From: Saccharospirillum alexandrii
GTDB lineage: Bacteria; Pseudomonadota; Gammaproteobacteria; Pseudomonadales; Natronospirillaceae
Reading direction: 5' to 3'
Length of the DNA stretch: 64,000 nucleotides
Assembly: GCF_004000275.1 (NCBI RefSeq)
Contig: NZ_RCIP01000003.1
Span: forward strand, 124,001-188,000
A program made the position numbers and the translations under genes. Positions 17,964-26,288 of the stretch are shown piece after piece; the first letter of the stretch is position 1, and each line of letters opens with the position of its first letter. The notes under the pieces are model-generated. The model did no database searches. It saw nothing but the letters and a program-made list of their open reading frames with translations, and was not told the DNA's origin.

Positions 17964-18557
17964 ATGATGCACACGCTCGCCTCGCTTGTATTGTTTCTTT
18001 TTCCACTCGCCTACAGCCCAGGCCCCGGCAACCTGTTCTTTGCCGCCAATGGTGCAAGGTTTGGTTTTTGGTCGACGATGCCGTTGAGTGCTGGGTACCA
18101 TGTCGCAACCTGGTTGGTCACAGTCGCCATTGGGTTGGGATTCAATACGGCGCTGGAACTTTATCCGAATGTATTTCAGGTACTTAAGCTGGCGGGGTCT
18201 ATCTACGTGTTCTGGATTGCCTGGCATTTACTCAGGGCCGGAGTTCTCGAGTCTACTGAAACCGCAAAATCAGCAACATGTCGGGATGGTTTCATATTGC
18301 TGATTCTTAACCCGAAAGCCTATGTCATTATCTCGCTGATGTTCACCCAATTCCTTGTTGATACCAATGGGTCGTCGCTACCGTTAGTCATCCTTATTGC
18401 CACTATTTTTACGGCTAACAATCTTCTCGCATTTTCCCTATGGACGATCGCGGGTGACACCCTGGCGCGACGCTTTCGCTCCGACAGCCAAGCAAAAACA
18501 TTAAACGCCTTTTTTGGGACTCTACTGGCGGGTGTGGGGCTCTGGATACTTCTTTAA
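17964..18557 (+). CDS. LysE/RhtB-family amino-acid exporter
   Basis: A 197-residue protein with six hydrophobic segments and the family signature near the N-terminus (YSPGPGNLFFAANGARFGF), a central LAGSIYVFWIAWHLLRAG and LNPKAYVI before the fourth helix. LysE/RhtB proteins export amino acids or related metabolites. GAGGG precedes the start. It appears to be a single-gene unit. The substrate cannot be read from sequence. Confidence 0.88.
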   Translation: MMHTLASLVLFLFPLAYSPGPGNLFFAANGARFGFWSTMPLSAGYHVATWLVTVAIGLGFNTALELYPNVFQVLKLAGSIYVFWIAWHLLRAGVLESTETAKSATCRDGFILLILNPKAYVIISLMFTQFLVDTNGSSLPLVILIATIFTANNLLAFSLWTIAGDTLARRFRSDSQAKTLNAFFGTLLAGVGLWILL

Positions 18558-18607
18558 ACCAGTGGGAAAAAATTTCCGTGTAGACACTGTTGACATCAAA
18601 GGTGTAG

Positions 18608-18712
18608 ATGGCTTCCGCTGAAATCAATGAGCTTGAACAGGCGATGCAAGACATTAACCGCTCGAGCGAAGCGATCGCTGACATTTTGAGTGTCATCGAA
18701 CACCTCGTCTAA
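18608..18712 (+). pseudogene. Fragment resembling a chemoreceptor signalling helix
   Basis: A 34-residue frame reads LEQAMQDINRSSEAIADILS then VIEHLV and a stop. This is the register of the methyl-accepting domain just before the hairpin tip. Nothing homologous continues on either side, so it is probably a remnant of a second chemoreceptor. It is not a copy of the receptor at 8960. Confidence 0.5.
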
Positions 18713-18728
18713 GTGGTAACATTACCAC
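18713..18728. other. Palindrome GTGGTAACATTACCAC
   Basis: Perfect 7-bp arms around CA directly follow the chemoreceptor fragment's stop. A second inverted pair (GGTATC / GATACC) lies at about 18742-18771. They could form a terminator-like structure or a binding site; no T-run is present. Confidence 0.4.
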
Positions 18729-18835
18729 CTATTTTGATGTCCGGTATCATTGAACCACTACCACCTGATACCTAACATAAGAGTTCAGCCGCCGAAGGTG
18801 GTCGGCCGGAACGACAGATTAGGCTTCGTTGTCGG

Positions 18836-18909
18836 GGCACCCACCCTAGTTCATTAACAAAAAAACCCTAGCAAGAAAAATCTTGATAGCCGTCTAATGT
18901 GGCTATCTC
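18836..18909 (+). repeat. Dispersed palindrome (74 bp, degenerate ends)
   Basis: GGCACCCACC left, TCATTAACA, CTTGATAGCCGTCTAATGTGG right, ending in CTATCTCGACAGT. The internal core TTGATAGCCGTCTAA is well kept although the terminal GTGTC has changed. Confidence 0.8.
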
Positions 18910-18939
18910 GACAGTCATTTTATCAATACTCTCAGTATG

Positions 18940-19383
18940 TCAACCTTCTGGCCCATCATCGTCGCATAAATTATCGGACATGTGAGACGCCACCCGATAA
19001 AAACTTTCAAGATCTTCAGCACTCAAGTCGCGCGTCATTTTTTCAATGATGGCTTCATCGACTTCATCGATCTGTCGCATGACCCGGTTTCCTTTCTCGG
19101 TAAAAGCCAGCAATTGACTGCGCTTGTCTGTTGGACTCGGGGTTTTCTCAATCAACTTAAGGTCAATCAGCGTATTTAGTAAGCGGGTGACCTGTGCTTT
19201 ATCACGCTCCAGGAATTGGGCAATGCCCTGTGCCGTGCAGGGTGATCTTTGCTCGATGATTTTCATAACATGGATATGCATGGGCACAATGTCTAAATCG
19301 AGCGCTTCAATGTGATGATGCAGCTGGCGCTTTAGGGTATGTGCTATCCGAAAGCTGCTTTCCAAAAGTCTAGTGTCTGGCAT
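18940..19383 (-). CDS. MarR-family transcriptional regulator
   Basis: A 147-residue winged-helix protein with typical MarR order: dimerisation helices, CTAQGIAQFLERDKAQVTRL (recognition helix) and the DKRSQLLAFTEKG wing. It is divergent from the DUF2798 gene, and two TTGATWTTRTCAA palindromes lie between them. It very likely represses that gene and itself in response to a small aromatic or lipophilic ligand. Confidence 0.9.
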   Translation of the reverse strand: MPDTRLLESSFRIAHTLKRQLHHHIEALDLDIVPMHIHVMKIIEQRSPCTAQGIAQFLERDKAQVTRLLNTLIDLKLIEKTPSPTDKRSQLLAFTEKGNRVMRQIDEVDEAIIEKMTRDLSAEDLESFYRVASHMSDNLCDDDGPEG

Positions 19384-19407
19384 GTGACAGAATCCAATAA
19401 AATTCGG

Positions 19408-19447
19408 TTGATTTTGTCAACCAATGAGATATGATTGATATTATCAA
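19408..19447. promoter_or_regulatory. Twin MarR operators
   Basis: TTGATTTTGTCAA (19408-19420) and TTGATATTATCAA (19435-19447) are near-identical 13-bp palindromes with centres 27 bp apart, between divergent MarR and DUF2798 genes. Confidence 0.75.
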
Positions 19448-19482
19448 CTTAATTGCTCGCGAATTCAACTGGAGACCTAGCC

Positions 19483-19974
19483 GTGACGTTACAAGCATCA
19501 CTCGAAACAACCAACACGACAGCCAAGAAAACCCCTCTTATCTATAAGATCCTTGTGATCGCGGCCATGATGACTGTGATGGGAGGCACACTTACGGGTG
19601 TCATGACCTATGTGAATGTTGGTTACTCCAGTATGTTTTACATGGATTGGCTGACTTCGTTTTTAACCGCCGTTGTTGTGATGATGCCATCGGGTTTTGT
19701 ATTCATGATGCTCATCAGCAAGATTGTTTCTTGGCTGCTGCCTAAGCAAGGTGAAAAAACACAAAATTTTGTCGTCGGTCTGGTTATGGCGGTCGTGATG
19801 GAATCGGTAATGGCGCTTACCACTGCGGCCAATAACATCGGTTTTGCAGACTCTGGCGAATTTCTTTCGGCCTGGCTCGCCGGTTTTGCCGCCGCACTGC
19901 CCATTGGCCTGGTACTCGCCGTGGTCATGTCGATGACGATTAAACCAAAACTTGAAAAATTCATGAAGAGCTAA
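19483..19974 (+). CDS. DUF2798 membrane protein
   Basis: The GTG at 19483 has GGAG 8 nt upstream and gives 163 residues; a TTG at 19453 is less likely. Four membrane helices are visible in two similar halves (MTVMGGTLTGVMTYVNVG and MESVMALTTAANNIG), as in DUF2798 tandem proteins. Function is unknown, but such proteins often sit beside MarR or TetR regulators. The right half of a dispersed palindrome starts directly at its stop codon. Confidence 0.8.
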   Translation: MTLQASLETTNTTAKKTPLIYKILVIAAMMTVMGGTLTGVMTYVNVGYSSMFYMDWLTSFLTAVVVMMPSGFVFMMLISKIVSWLLPKQGEKTQNFVVGLVMAVVMESVMALTTAANNIGFADSGEFLSAWLAGFAAALPIGLVLAVVMSMTIKPKLEKFMKS

Positions 19975-19996
19975 GAAGCCGCCTAACGTGGGTGTC
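19975..19996 (+). repeat. Right half of the dispersed palindrome
   Basis: AAGCCGCCTAACGTGGGTGTC matches the right arm of the consensus exactly. No left arm is present; the sequence to the left is the DUF2798 gene. Confidence 0.7.
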
Positions 19997-20034
19997 ACGG
20001 TAGGCGCATCAAGAGCAATAAGCGATCAACACCA

Positions 20035-20943
20035 TCAGGCGAAATACTTCGCCCCGATCAGTTTTAACGACACATCCCACAGTCGCTTGCTGACGTCTGC
20101 GTCCAATGCGTGAGGCCGGGGCTGTACTTTAACCGGTTGCTTGCCGCGCATTTCATTAAAGCCGTTGGGTCCTATGTAATCGCCACTGTGAATATCCTCG
20201 CCGAGCGCCGCATACAATTGAGGCAGTGCGCCTTCTTCCGGTGAGGACAACAGGAAGCCGGCCACGGGGGTCAGTATGACGATGAGCGGTTTGGGTAAAT
20301 AACGGCTTAACGCGGTATTGGCAACACCCGGATGCGCTGCAACGGCCAGCGTCGAGTACCCGCGGTCTTTGAGATGTTTATCCAGTTCATAGGTGAACAT
20401 CAACATGGCCAGCTTTGATTGGCCATAGGCTTCCATCTTGGAATAGCGTTTTTCGAAATGAAGATCGTCGAAATGAATCTTGCCGTTGCGATGGGCAATG
20501 GAACTCAGGTTAACAATGCGTGCGTCTCCGGTTTTTTCCAGCAAAGGCAACAGCAGGCTGGTCAACAGGAAGTGCCCAAAGTAGTTGGCCCCCATCTGTA
20601 ACTCAAAACCGTCAACGGTTTTCTGGTAGGGCGGCACCATGACACCGGCGTTGTTGATCAGCAGGTCGAGCCGATCAAACTGACTCAGAAAGCGGTCAGC
20701 AAAAGCCCTTACAGAGGACAGGTCGCTCAAGTCGAGAAGCAGGTAGCTTAAGTTCGCTTCAGGTACGTCATTTTTTAACGAGGCGATGGCCGCTTCGGCT
20801 TTGTCTTTGTTGCGACACGCTAAAACCACCGTGGCGCCATTTTTCGCCAGTTCCAGTGCCGTCGAATACCCTAAGCCGACATTGGCGCCGGTCACGATAG
20901 CGACTCGGCCTTCTTGCGATGGTACGGAGTTGAGATCAAACAT
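20035..20943 (-). CDS. Short-chain dehydrogenase/reductase
   Basis: A 302-residue Rossmann protein of the retinol-dehydrogenase/WWOX-like SDR group. It shows TGANVGLGYSTALELA (cofactor-binding glycine motif, about residues 18-33), NNAGVM, a catalytic Ser in VNLSSIAHR and YGQSK (Tyr and Lys). ACRNKDKAEA after strand 2 suggests NADP(H). Its start overlaps the end of the metallo-hydrolase gene by 8 nt, so they are one operon. The substrate is probably a lipophilic alcohol or ketone (inference). Confidence 0.88.
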   Translation of the reverse strand: MFDLNSVPSQEGRVAIVTGANVGLGYSTALELAKNGATVVLACRNKDKAEAAIASLKNDVPEANLSYLLLDLSDLSSVRAFADRFLSQFDRLDLLINNAGVMVPPYQKTVDGFELQMGANYFGHFLLTSLLLPLLEKTGDARIVNLSSIAHRNGKIHFDDLHFEKRYSKMEAYGQSKLAMLMFTYELDKHLKDRGYSTLAVAAHPGVANTALSRYLPKPLIVILTPVAGFLLSSPEEGALPQLYAALGEDIHSGDYIGPNGFNEMRGKQPVKVQPRPHALDADVSKRLWDVSLKLIGAKYFA

Positions 20944-22114
20944 AGTCAGAGGCTCCTGGGGCTTCCTGTGCTGTAATGGATTGCTGCCGTACGTCCCACC
21001 AGGGGCGTATCGTCGTCGGTGGCGATATCAAATCGAGTCGTTCGCCAATGCGCGGTACCACAATGGCCTGGTTCTGTTTCTGAGCCTCGGCGACCACGCG
21101 CTGCGCCGGTTCATTCCAGGCATGAATCGACAGCGTGAAGGCTCCCCAATGCACGGGCATCATTACCCCGGCCTCAAGATCGCGCGCCGCTTTTACAGTT
21201 TCTTCGGGCATCATGTGAATGTCAGCCCAGGCCGGGTTGTACTGCCCGCATTCCAGCAAGGCAAAGTCGACCGCCCCGAGGCGTTGGCGTATTTCTGTAA
21301 AGTGAGGGCTATAGCCGGTGTCACCACTGAAAAACAGGCTGAAGTCGTCACTTTTTAAGTGCCAGCCACCCCACAAAGATTGGTTCTGACCGGTAGGGCG
21401 ACGACCACTGAAATGCTGGGCCGGTGTCAGCGTGATGGCCAGTTCGTTGAGTGATGTAGGCTCCCACCAGTCCAACTCAACAATACGCGAGGGTTCAATG
21501 CCCCAGCCACGAAGGTGTGTACCTACCCCAAGGGGGACGTAAAAACGTTCGGTTTTCCCGGCTAGTTGCCGTATAGCGGTCAGATCCAGATGGTCGTAGT
21601 GATCGTGTGAAATAAACACGGCATCGATGTGAGGAAGATCGCCCGGTTGAATGGGCAACTGCCCGCTGTACCGTTTAGAGCCTAACCAGGGGTGGGGCGC
21701 CGCGACATCGGCAAAGACCGGGTCAAACAGAAAATTGCGCTGATGCCACTGCAACAAAAAAGACGAATGCCCGAACCAGTAAAGCTGAGGACCCTCAACC
21801 GGCGCCAACGCTTCTGGTTGAATGGGGATGGCTGCTACCGCCCCTTTGTCGGGCCTACGGTTCGGTGTGCCACGCAAAAACTGCCAGACCGCTTTCCATC
21901 CACCGACGTCGGGGTCTTTCGGTGCCGGCGGGCTCAAGTTGACGAACGCTGAACCGTTGTAATACTTGGATTGTTTAAATCGGTGTCGATCGTCGTCACT
22001 CGGACGACTGCCGAACTGTGAGCTGAAAAGCATAAAGGTAACTCCCAATAGCAAAATGAGCAGAATCACAGCGCCAATCGACTGCCAGAACCGCGTTAGT
22101 GGCTTTACAGCCAC
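20936..22114 (-). CDS. Membrane-anchored metallo-beta-lactamase-fold hydrolase (NAPE-PLD-like)
   Basis: This 392-residue protein has an N-terminal membrane helix (residues 14-32). The MBL fold follows, with metal ligands in FISHDHYDHLDL (HxHxDH), FFSGDTGYSPH and MPVHWGAFTLSIHAW. WFGHSSFLLQW and the overall order resemble UlaG/NAPE-PLD proteins that cleave phosphodiesters of lipids. It is first in an operon with the SDR and divergent from TetR with two operators in between. A role in membrane-lipid or xenobiotic turnover is plausible. Confidence 0.85.
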   Translation of the reverse strand: MAVKPLTRFWQSIGAVILLILLLGVTFMLFSSQFGSRPSDDDRHRFKQSKYYNGSAFVNLSPPAPKDPDVGGWKAVWQFLRGTPNRRPDKGAVAAIPIQPEALAPVEGPQLYWFGHSSFLLQWHQRNFLFDPVFADVAAPHPWLGSKRYSGQLPIQPGDLPHIDAVFISHDHYDHLDLTAIRQLAGKTERFYVPLGVGTHLRGWGIEPSRIVELDWWEPTSLNELAITLTPAQHFSGRRPTGQNQSLWGGWHLKSDDFSLFFSGDTGYSPHFTEIRQRLGAVDFALLECGQYNPAWADIHMMPEETVKAARDLEAGVMMPVHWGAFTLSIHAWNEPAQRVVAEAQKQNQAIVVPRIGERLDLISPPTTIRPWWDVRQQSITAQEAPGASDYV

Positions 22115-22207
22115 TCATGCCTCCGAGTTTGGTTAAGCCCGATCAGTGTTTGAGCAGCAAGATTCTTCACAGGGGCCGTCCAGTTGTGCAATGATTAACC
22201 TGATAAT

Positions 22208-22247
22208 AAGAGACACAGTGTCTTTATTCAAGAGACGCTCTGTCTTT
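22208..22247. promoter_or_regulatory. Tandem TetR operators
   Basis: AAGAGACACAGTGTCTTT (22208-22225) and AAGAGACGCTCTGTCTTT (22230-22247) are two palindromic sites with 22-bp spacing between the divergent metallo-hydrolase and TetR genes. Two-turn spacing suits cooperative binding on one face. Confidence 0.8.
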
Positions 22248-22317
22248 TATATCAAAAAATGACTTTCGACCCACAAACCGTATGATAACGACCCTGTGAC
22301 CGGGACCTTTCAGAACT

Positions 22318-22992
22318 ATGAAAACATGCAGTGGCTGGCAGCGAGCGCGCCAGGATGACCAGATCGAGCAACGTGAAGCACAGATTCTGCAGGCCGCCTC
22401 CGACCTGTTTGACTGCTTTCGTTACGATGACATTACGTTGGCGAAAATTGCCAAAGCAGCGGGCTTTACCCGGTCCAACCTATATCGGTATTTTCCAACA
22501 CGGGAGGATGTGTTTCTGACATTAATGTCGAGAGACATGGATAGCTGGGTAACCCATGTTACCGGGCTGATGGAGCGCTCCGACATCACCCCAGAGACCT
22601 TTGTCGATCAATGGATGCCCATTGTGCTTGGCAATCCGAGAATGATGCGTTTCTATGAATTACTGGCTGGCGTGTTTGAGCAAAAAGCCTCGGCAGAGCG
22701 CCTGCTTGTGTTCAAACAGCGATTAAACGAGCAATTGTCAGAGATTATCGATCAGCTATTGCAGAAAAATCTGTTTGCATCCGCTGAAGGTGCCAGTCGG
22801 TTTTTAGTGACACATCTTGCCTTTGTCAGTGGCTTGTACCCAAAACTGAGTTTGTCGAAGCAGCATCAAGACCTGATGGAGAAATCGGGGCATTCGGAGA
22901 GCCCGGATGAGTATCGAATGCTGATGATGGAGGGGGTTCGGGCATTTTATAAAACCTACCAGGGCGACACCCGCAGCTCAATTGTCAGCTAG
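22318..22992 (+). CDS. TetR-family transcriptional regulator
   Basis: A 224-residue protein with the N-terminal TetR HTH (ILQAASDLFDCFRYDDITLA, AAGFTRSNLYRYFPTREDVF) and a helical ligand domain. It is divergent from the metallo-hydrolase/SDR operon, whose intergenic region holds two matched operators. The last codons and TAG stop overlap the CTAG and outer flank of the inverted repeat that opens the 3.5-kb block at 22993, so insertion may have replaced the original C-terminus. Confidence 0.88.
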   Translation: MKTCSGWQRARQDDQIEQREAQILQAASDLFDCFRYDDITLAKIAKAAGFTRSNLYRYFPTREDVFLTLMSRDMDSWVTHVTGLMERSDITPETFVDQWMPIVLGNPRMMRFYELLAGVFEQKASAERLLVFKQRLNEQLSEIIDQLLQKNLFASAEGASRFLVTHLAFVSGLYPKLSLSKQHQDLMEKSGHSESPDEYRMLMMEGVRAFYKTYQGDTRSSIVS

Positions 22993-23006
22993 GGAGCCTC
23001 TGAACA

Positions 23007-23161
23007 ACTCCCCCAGGGTTTGTTACAGCATGATCTTTAGACACCCATAACTACACCCGAAGAATCAGGCGGCCCATATAGAGCCATGGAAGACCTAAAT
23101 TGGCATCCGGCCGAAGTCCGAGTAAACTGAATCGGTCACTCACCAACAAAAGGAGCTCCGC
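23007..23161 (+). promoter_or_regulatory. Upstream region of the ABC-F gene
   Basis: This stretch holds no convincing gene. GACACCCAT at 23040-23048 resembles a half palindrome. A 14-codon frame at 23085 (MEDLNWHPAEVRVN) recalls the start of Nlp/SfsB-type HTH proteins but is too short to call. AGGAG at 23151-23155 serves the small frame beginning at 23162. Confidence 0.35.
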
Positions 23162-23242
23162 ATGCAGTCCGCTGCAGTTATGTGCGTATTAAGTTACGCA
23201 TACCACCTTGGAGACCCACGCAAAGCGATTCTGGCCGTTTAA
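23162..23242 (+). CDS. Possible 26-residue leader peptide upstream of ABC-F gene
   Basis: An ATG with AGGAG six bases upstream opens a 27-codon frame ending 77 nt before the ABC-F start. Within it TGCGTA and TACGCA can pair (23183-23200 region). Antibiotic-resistance ABC-F genes are often controlled by ribosome stalling on such leaders, so attenuation is a reasonable hypothesis. There is no independent evidence of translation beyond the ribosome site. Confidence 0.4.
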   Translation: MQSAAVMCVLSYAYHLGDPRKAILAV

Positions 23243-23319
23243 CGCACAGAATGCGCTGACCTTTCCAACGCCGATCAGTGTTCATCTGTGCTTCGTATTG
23301 AATTGCACGCAGGTGAGCT

Positions 23320-25068
23320 ATGTCTTTAATTTCCTTATTCGATGTCTCCTATCAGGCAGGCACCAAATCTCTATTCAGTCAGCTATCCGTTTCCATAGAA
23401 ACTGGAGACCGTATTGGTCTTGTTGGCCATAATGGCTCCGGCAAATCCACACTGCTGGCCTTGATGGCGGGTGATCTGGAACCAGATGATGGACGGGTCC
23501 AGGTTCAGCGCGGGCTGGTCATCGGTCGGGTTGAGCAATTTTTGCCGCCTGAATTGAACCCCATACCACTGCACGATGCGGTCATAGACGTATTGCCGGC
23601 AGCCAGGCAGCTTTCCGAAGGTTACCGCGTTGAAAATATTCTGACCGAACTGGGTTTTAACGAGTCGCAATGGGCATTGCCCATGGCGAGTCTCAGTGGT
23701 GGGCAGAAAAACCTGGCACTGTTTGCCCGTGCCGTCTTGCTGGAACCGGAACTGCTGTTGCTCGACGAACCCGGTAACCACATGGACAGCACAGCAATGT
23801 GGCATCTGAAGCGCTACCTACAGAAACCAGACGTGCCAGGCTTCATCATGATATCGCATGATCGGGACCTGCTCGACAGCGTCACACAGCGGACACTCTG
23901 GCTGCGAGATGAGCGTATCTACAGCTTCAACGACAGCTACACCGCTGCCAAAACGCGGCTGGCGGAACAGGATGAAGCCGCCGAGAAAGCCCGTAAGGCA
24001 GAGGAGCAGCAGATCGACAAACTCCAGCGCAGTGCAAAACGCCTGGCGCACTGGGGAAAAGTCTATGACAACGAAGATCTGGCCCGAAAAGCCAAAACCA
24101 TGGAAAAGCGGATTGATCGGCTTGAGTCCGAAAAGACCTTTGTTACCACTGGGTCTGGCCTGTCACTCAACATCGATGCCGAACTGCTGAAAGCACGTCA
24201 ACTGTTCATACTGGAAAACGAAAAGGTGACAGCTCCGGATGGAGCAGAACTGTTTCATGTCGAGGAGCTACTGTTTCGGCCAGGCGACCGAATTGCGCTG
24301 CTGGGCGTCAATGGCGCCGGTAAATCCAGCGCCATTCGCCGCCTGATTGAAACGCATCAACGTCCATCGGATCAACAATCGACGACCCGATTCAACCCCA
24401 ATGTGCGACTTGGTTATTTCGACCAGGAACTCGAACGGTTCGAATCGGATCAGTCCATTCAGGATTGGGTTCGTGAGCAAACGAGCGCCGGTGACGATGA
24501 TATTCGTCAGTCGCTCATCCATTGGGGGTTTCCCTACCTGGATCACAGTCGGTCGGTACGGATTCTCAGTGGGGGCGAGAAAGCCCGCCTGCTGCTAATG
24601 ACCTTTCAACTGGACCAGCCCAACCTGCTGATCATGGATGAACCCACCAACCACATTGACCTGCAGGGAAAAGAAGAACTCGAAGCCAACCTCAGGCAAC
24701 CCGGGTTGTCGCTGTTGTTTACCTCACACGATCGCCGATTCATTGAGCGGGTGGCGACCCGATTCTGGTGGATTCATCGTGGGCAGTTGATCGAAATTCA
24801 TGACCTCGGCCAATACGATGACGTCTTTGGCTCACACGATCCTGTTGGGTCACCACAAAACGGCACTGATGCTGATACACCTCGCCATACAAAACCGGAT
24901 TCGCAAATGGATGATCCGGACCGGTTACTGGAACGGATTATCGAACTGGAACAGAAACTGGCCGATGATCAAGCCCGAAAACCGAAATTTCAGAAACCCG
25001 AACGTCAGAAGCAATGGCAGGAAGAGCTGGCCCGGTTAATGGCGAGGCTTGAAGTGTTGGGAGGGTGA
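23320..25068 (+). CDS. ABC-F family ATP-binding protein
   Basis: A 582-residue soluble protein with two ABC cassettes and no membrane domain. It shows Walker A GHNGSGKST and GVNGAGKSS; signatures LSGGQKNLALFARA and LSGGEKARLLLM; Walker B LLLLDEPGNHMD and LLIMDEPTNHID. The inter-domain linker is charged and coiled (about residues 215-275), and a C-terminal coiled coil (LLERIIELEQKL) follows. ABC-F proteins act on the ribosome as translation factors or antibiotic-protection proteins. Asn replaces the usual Thr in the first Walker B (EPGNH). The gene lies inside the 3.5-kb inverted-repeat block, consistent with an acquired resistance-type member. Confidence 0.9.
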   Translation: MSLISLFDVSYQAGTKSLFSQLSVSIETGDRIGLVGHNGSGKSTLLALMAGDLEPDDGRVQVQRGLVIGRVEQFLPPELNPIPLHDAVIDVLPAARQLSEGYRVENILTELGFNESQWALPMASLSGGQKNLALFARAVLLEPELLLLDEPGNHMDSTAMWHLKRYLQKPDVPGFIMISHDRDLLDSVTQRTLWLRDERIYSFNDSYTAAKTRLAEQDEAAEKARKAEEQQIDKLQRSAKRLAHWGKVYDNEDLARKAKTMEKRIDRLESEKTFVTTGSGLSLNIDAELLKARQLFILENEKVTAPDGAELFHVEELLFRPGDRIALLGVNGAGKSSAIRRLIETHQRPSDQQSTTRFNPNVRLGYFDQELERFESDQSIQDWVREQTSAGDDDIRQSLIHWGFPYLDHSRSVRILSGGEKARLLLMTFQLDQPNLLIMDEPTNHIDLQGKEELEANLRQPGLSLLFTSHDRRFIERVATRFWWIHRGQLIEIHDLGQYDDVFGSHDPVGSPQNGTDADTPRHTKPDSQMDDPDRLLERIIELEQKLADDQARKPKFQKPERQKQWQEELARLMARLEVLGG

Positions 25069-25106
25069 CTACCACAGCCTGACATTCGATCTGAATCCGG
25101 CTTAGT

Positions 25107-25128
25107 CGGGAGGCAGCCTGGCCTCCCG
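25107..25128 (+). terminator. Hairpin after ABC-F gene
   Basis: Arms CGGGAGGC / GCCTCCCG with a 6-nt loop begin 38 nt after the stop codon. A T-run is absent, but stability and position favour a terminator. Confidence 0.55.
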
Positions 25129-25229
25129 GCCTGGTCCACTACACAACGGAGATATAGACGGCAATTGCACTAAGTAGTAAAAAAACCATGGCAAATGACG
25201 ACCTTGGGACCTTATAACACTGCTGCCGG

Positions 25230-25300
25230 GATACCCACCCCTGAATCATTAATGAAAACCATCAAAAACTCGTTCTTAATAGCCGTACAATTTGGGTGCC
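25230..25300 (+). repeat. Dispersed palindrome (71 bp)
   Basis: GATACCCACCCC left, CATTAATGAAAACCATC inside, TTAATAGCCGTACAATTTGG and GTGCCTCAACAGTG at the right. Both ends carry one or two changes from the consensus. Confidence 0.85.
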
Positions 25301-25354
25301 TCAACAGTGTCTCACAGTGTTCACCTCACTGCTTTCTATTTGCTGCGGCTGATT

Positions 25355-25588
25355 CTACTCAGGCAAAGCCTCAAAGGCCTTGCGCTTCGATTCAAACCAG
25401 GCGTTCATCTCTGCCGGGTCCTTCATTAAGGCTTGCATTTCCTGCATGGCCTGAAGATGCGCCGGGTCTTGTTGCCGATGCATTTCCATACCGTGCTGCT
25501 GGCTTAGCTCGGCCATTTCTTCAAAGGTGTTCGCCTGGAACGCCATATCACAGGCGCCGCCCAGTTCTTTGCAGGTCATCGTTTTCAT
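25355..25588 (-). CDS. DUF1059 small protein
   Basis: The ATG at 25588 follows GGAGGATTACA and gives 77 residues. MKTMTCKELGGACDMAFQAN and then FEEMAELSQQHG match DUF1059, a small family with a conserved Cys pair (Cys6, Cys13) seen near stress and redox genes. The C-terminus is extended by about 30 polar residues. Function unknown; the cysteines could bind metal. Confidence 0.8.
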   Translation of the reverse strand: MKTMTCKELGGACDMAFQANTFEEMAELSQQHGMEMHRQQDPAHLQAMQEMQALMKDPAEMNAWFESKRKAFEALPE

Positions 25589-25649
25589 TGTAATCCTCCG
25601 GGGGTCAGTCGCTTGATCCAAGTCTTCCTAACCAGTTTTGGTTGCTCGG

Positions 25650-26030
25650 TTACTCATTAAGCCAGGCAATGGCTGCACTTTCATCTTCGAAGAATGCAAC
25701 CTCACCCGACACAAACCAGCTGGCCATTTTTGAGACAGTCTGCTGCCATTCTTTATTGCCATAGATCGCGATTTTCTGAAACTCATTGCCGTGTTTCAAG
25801 CCCAGTTTAAAGTCATCCCAAGCGGCTCTGACTTCCCAGCCTTCCAACTCGGTACCGTCGATCAACATGCTCACTTTCGGGTTTTTCACTTCCGCCAGTG
25901 CGGAATCAATCATCGGGGTTATGGTTTCATAGTCGGCGTGGGTCAACGTTCCCCGGGCCTTTAACGACAAGAAAAACCGGTCGCTGACCCGCTCAATACC
26001 GACTGTTAAACCGTGACGTTTAGCGTTCAT
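25650..26030 (-). CDS. SpoIIAA-like (STAS-fold) protein
   Basis: A 126-residue single domain with alternating beta-alpha pattern (GIERVSDRFFLSLKARGTLT, VSMLIDGTELEGWEVRAAWD, FQKIAIYGNKEWQQ). It matches the SpoIIAA-like/DUF3478 group, which is widespread beside stress genes and whose role is uncertain. The start at 26030 follows AAGGAGAAACC. It is co-directional with DUF1059 and the small membrane protein upstream. Confidence 0.8.
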   Translation of the reverse strand: MNAKRHGLTVGIERVSDRFFLSLKARGTLTHADYETITPMIDSALAEVKNPKVSMLIDGTELEGWEVRAAWDDFKLGLKHGNEFQKIAIYGNKEWQQTVSKMASWFVSGEVAFFEDESAAIAWLNE

Positions 26031-26132
26031 CGGTTTCTCCTTGTGGGCAAAAGCGGTGTCTGTCACTCGGTGACCCATGCTTATCTCGAATGAGCCACCC
26101 AGTGGACAATTACCCTAGTACCTCAACTAGCA

Positions 26133-26288
26133 TCAGGCAAATACCGAACCAGCGGCAACCCAGGTGAGGGCGGCAACCATTGATAAAGCAACCCATCCGG
26201 GGTGACGACCGCGAGTGCCAATCAGCACGGAATGAACAACCCCTGTTATTACAGCCAGACAAGCGGCGATGGCGAGGGTGGTCTGCAT
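26133..26288 (-). CDS. Small two-helix membrane protein (51 residues)
   Basis: AAAGGAAGCT precedes an ATG opening a 51-residue frame. It has two hydrophobic helices (TTLAIAACLAVITGVVHSVL and WVALSMVAALTWVAAGSVF) separated by a basic loop (GTRGRHPG). The VVHSVLIG segment recalls the HSxLGE motif of longer membrane proteins, so this could be a truncated relative. It is first in the likely operon with the SpoIIAA-like and DUF1059 genes. Confidence 0.5.
   Translation of the reverse strand: MQTTLAIAACLAVITGVVHSVLIGTRGRHPGWVALSMVAALTWVAAGSVFA

Noticed and set aside
23085-23129. MEDLNWHPAEVRVN as an Nlp/SfsB-type regulator start
   Set aside because: Fourteen codons with a stop and no further homology; too little to call.
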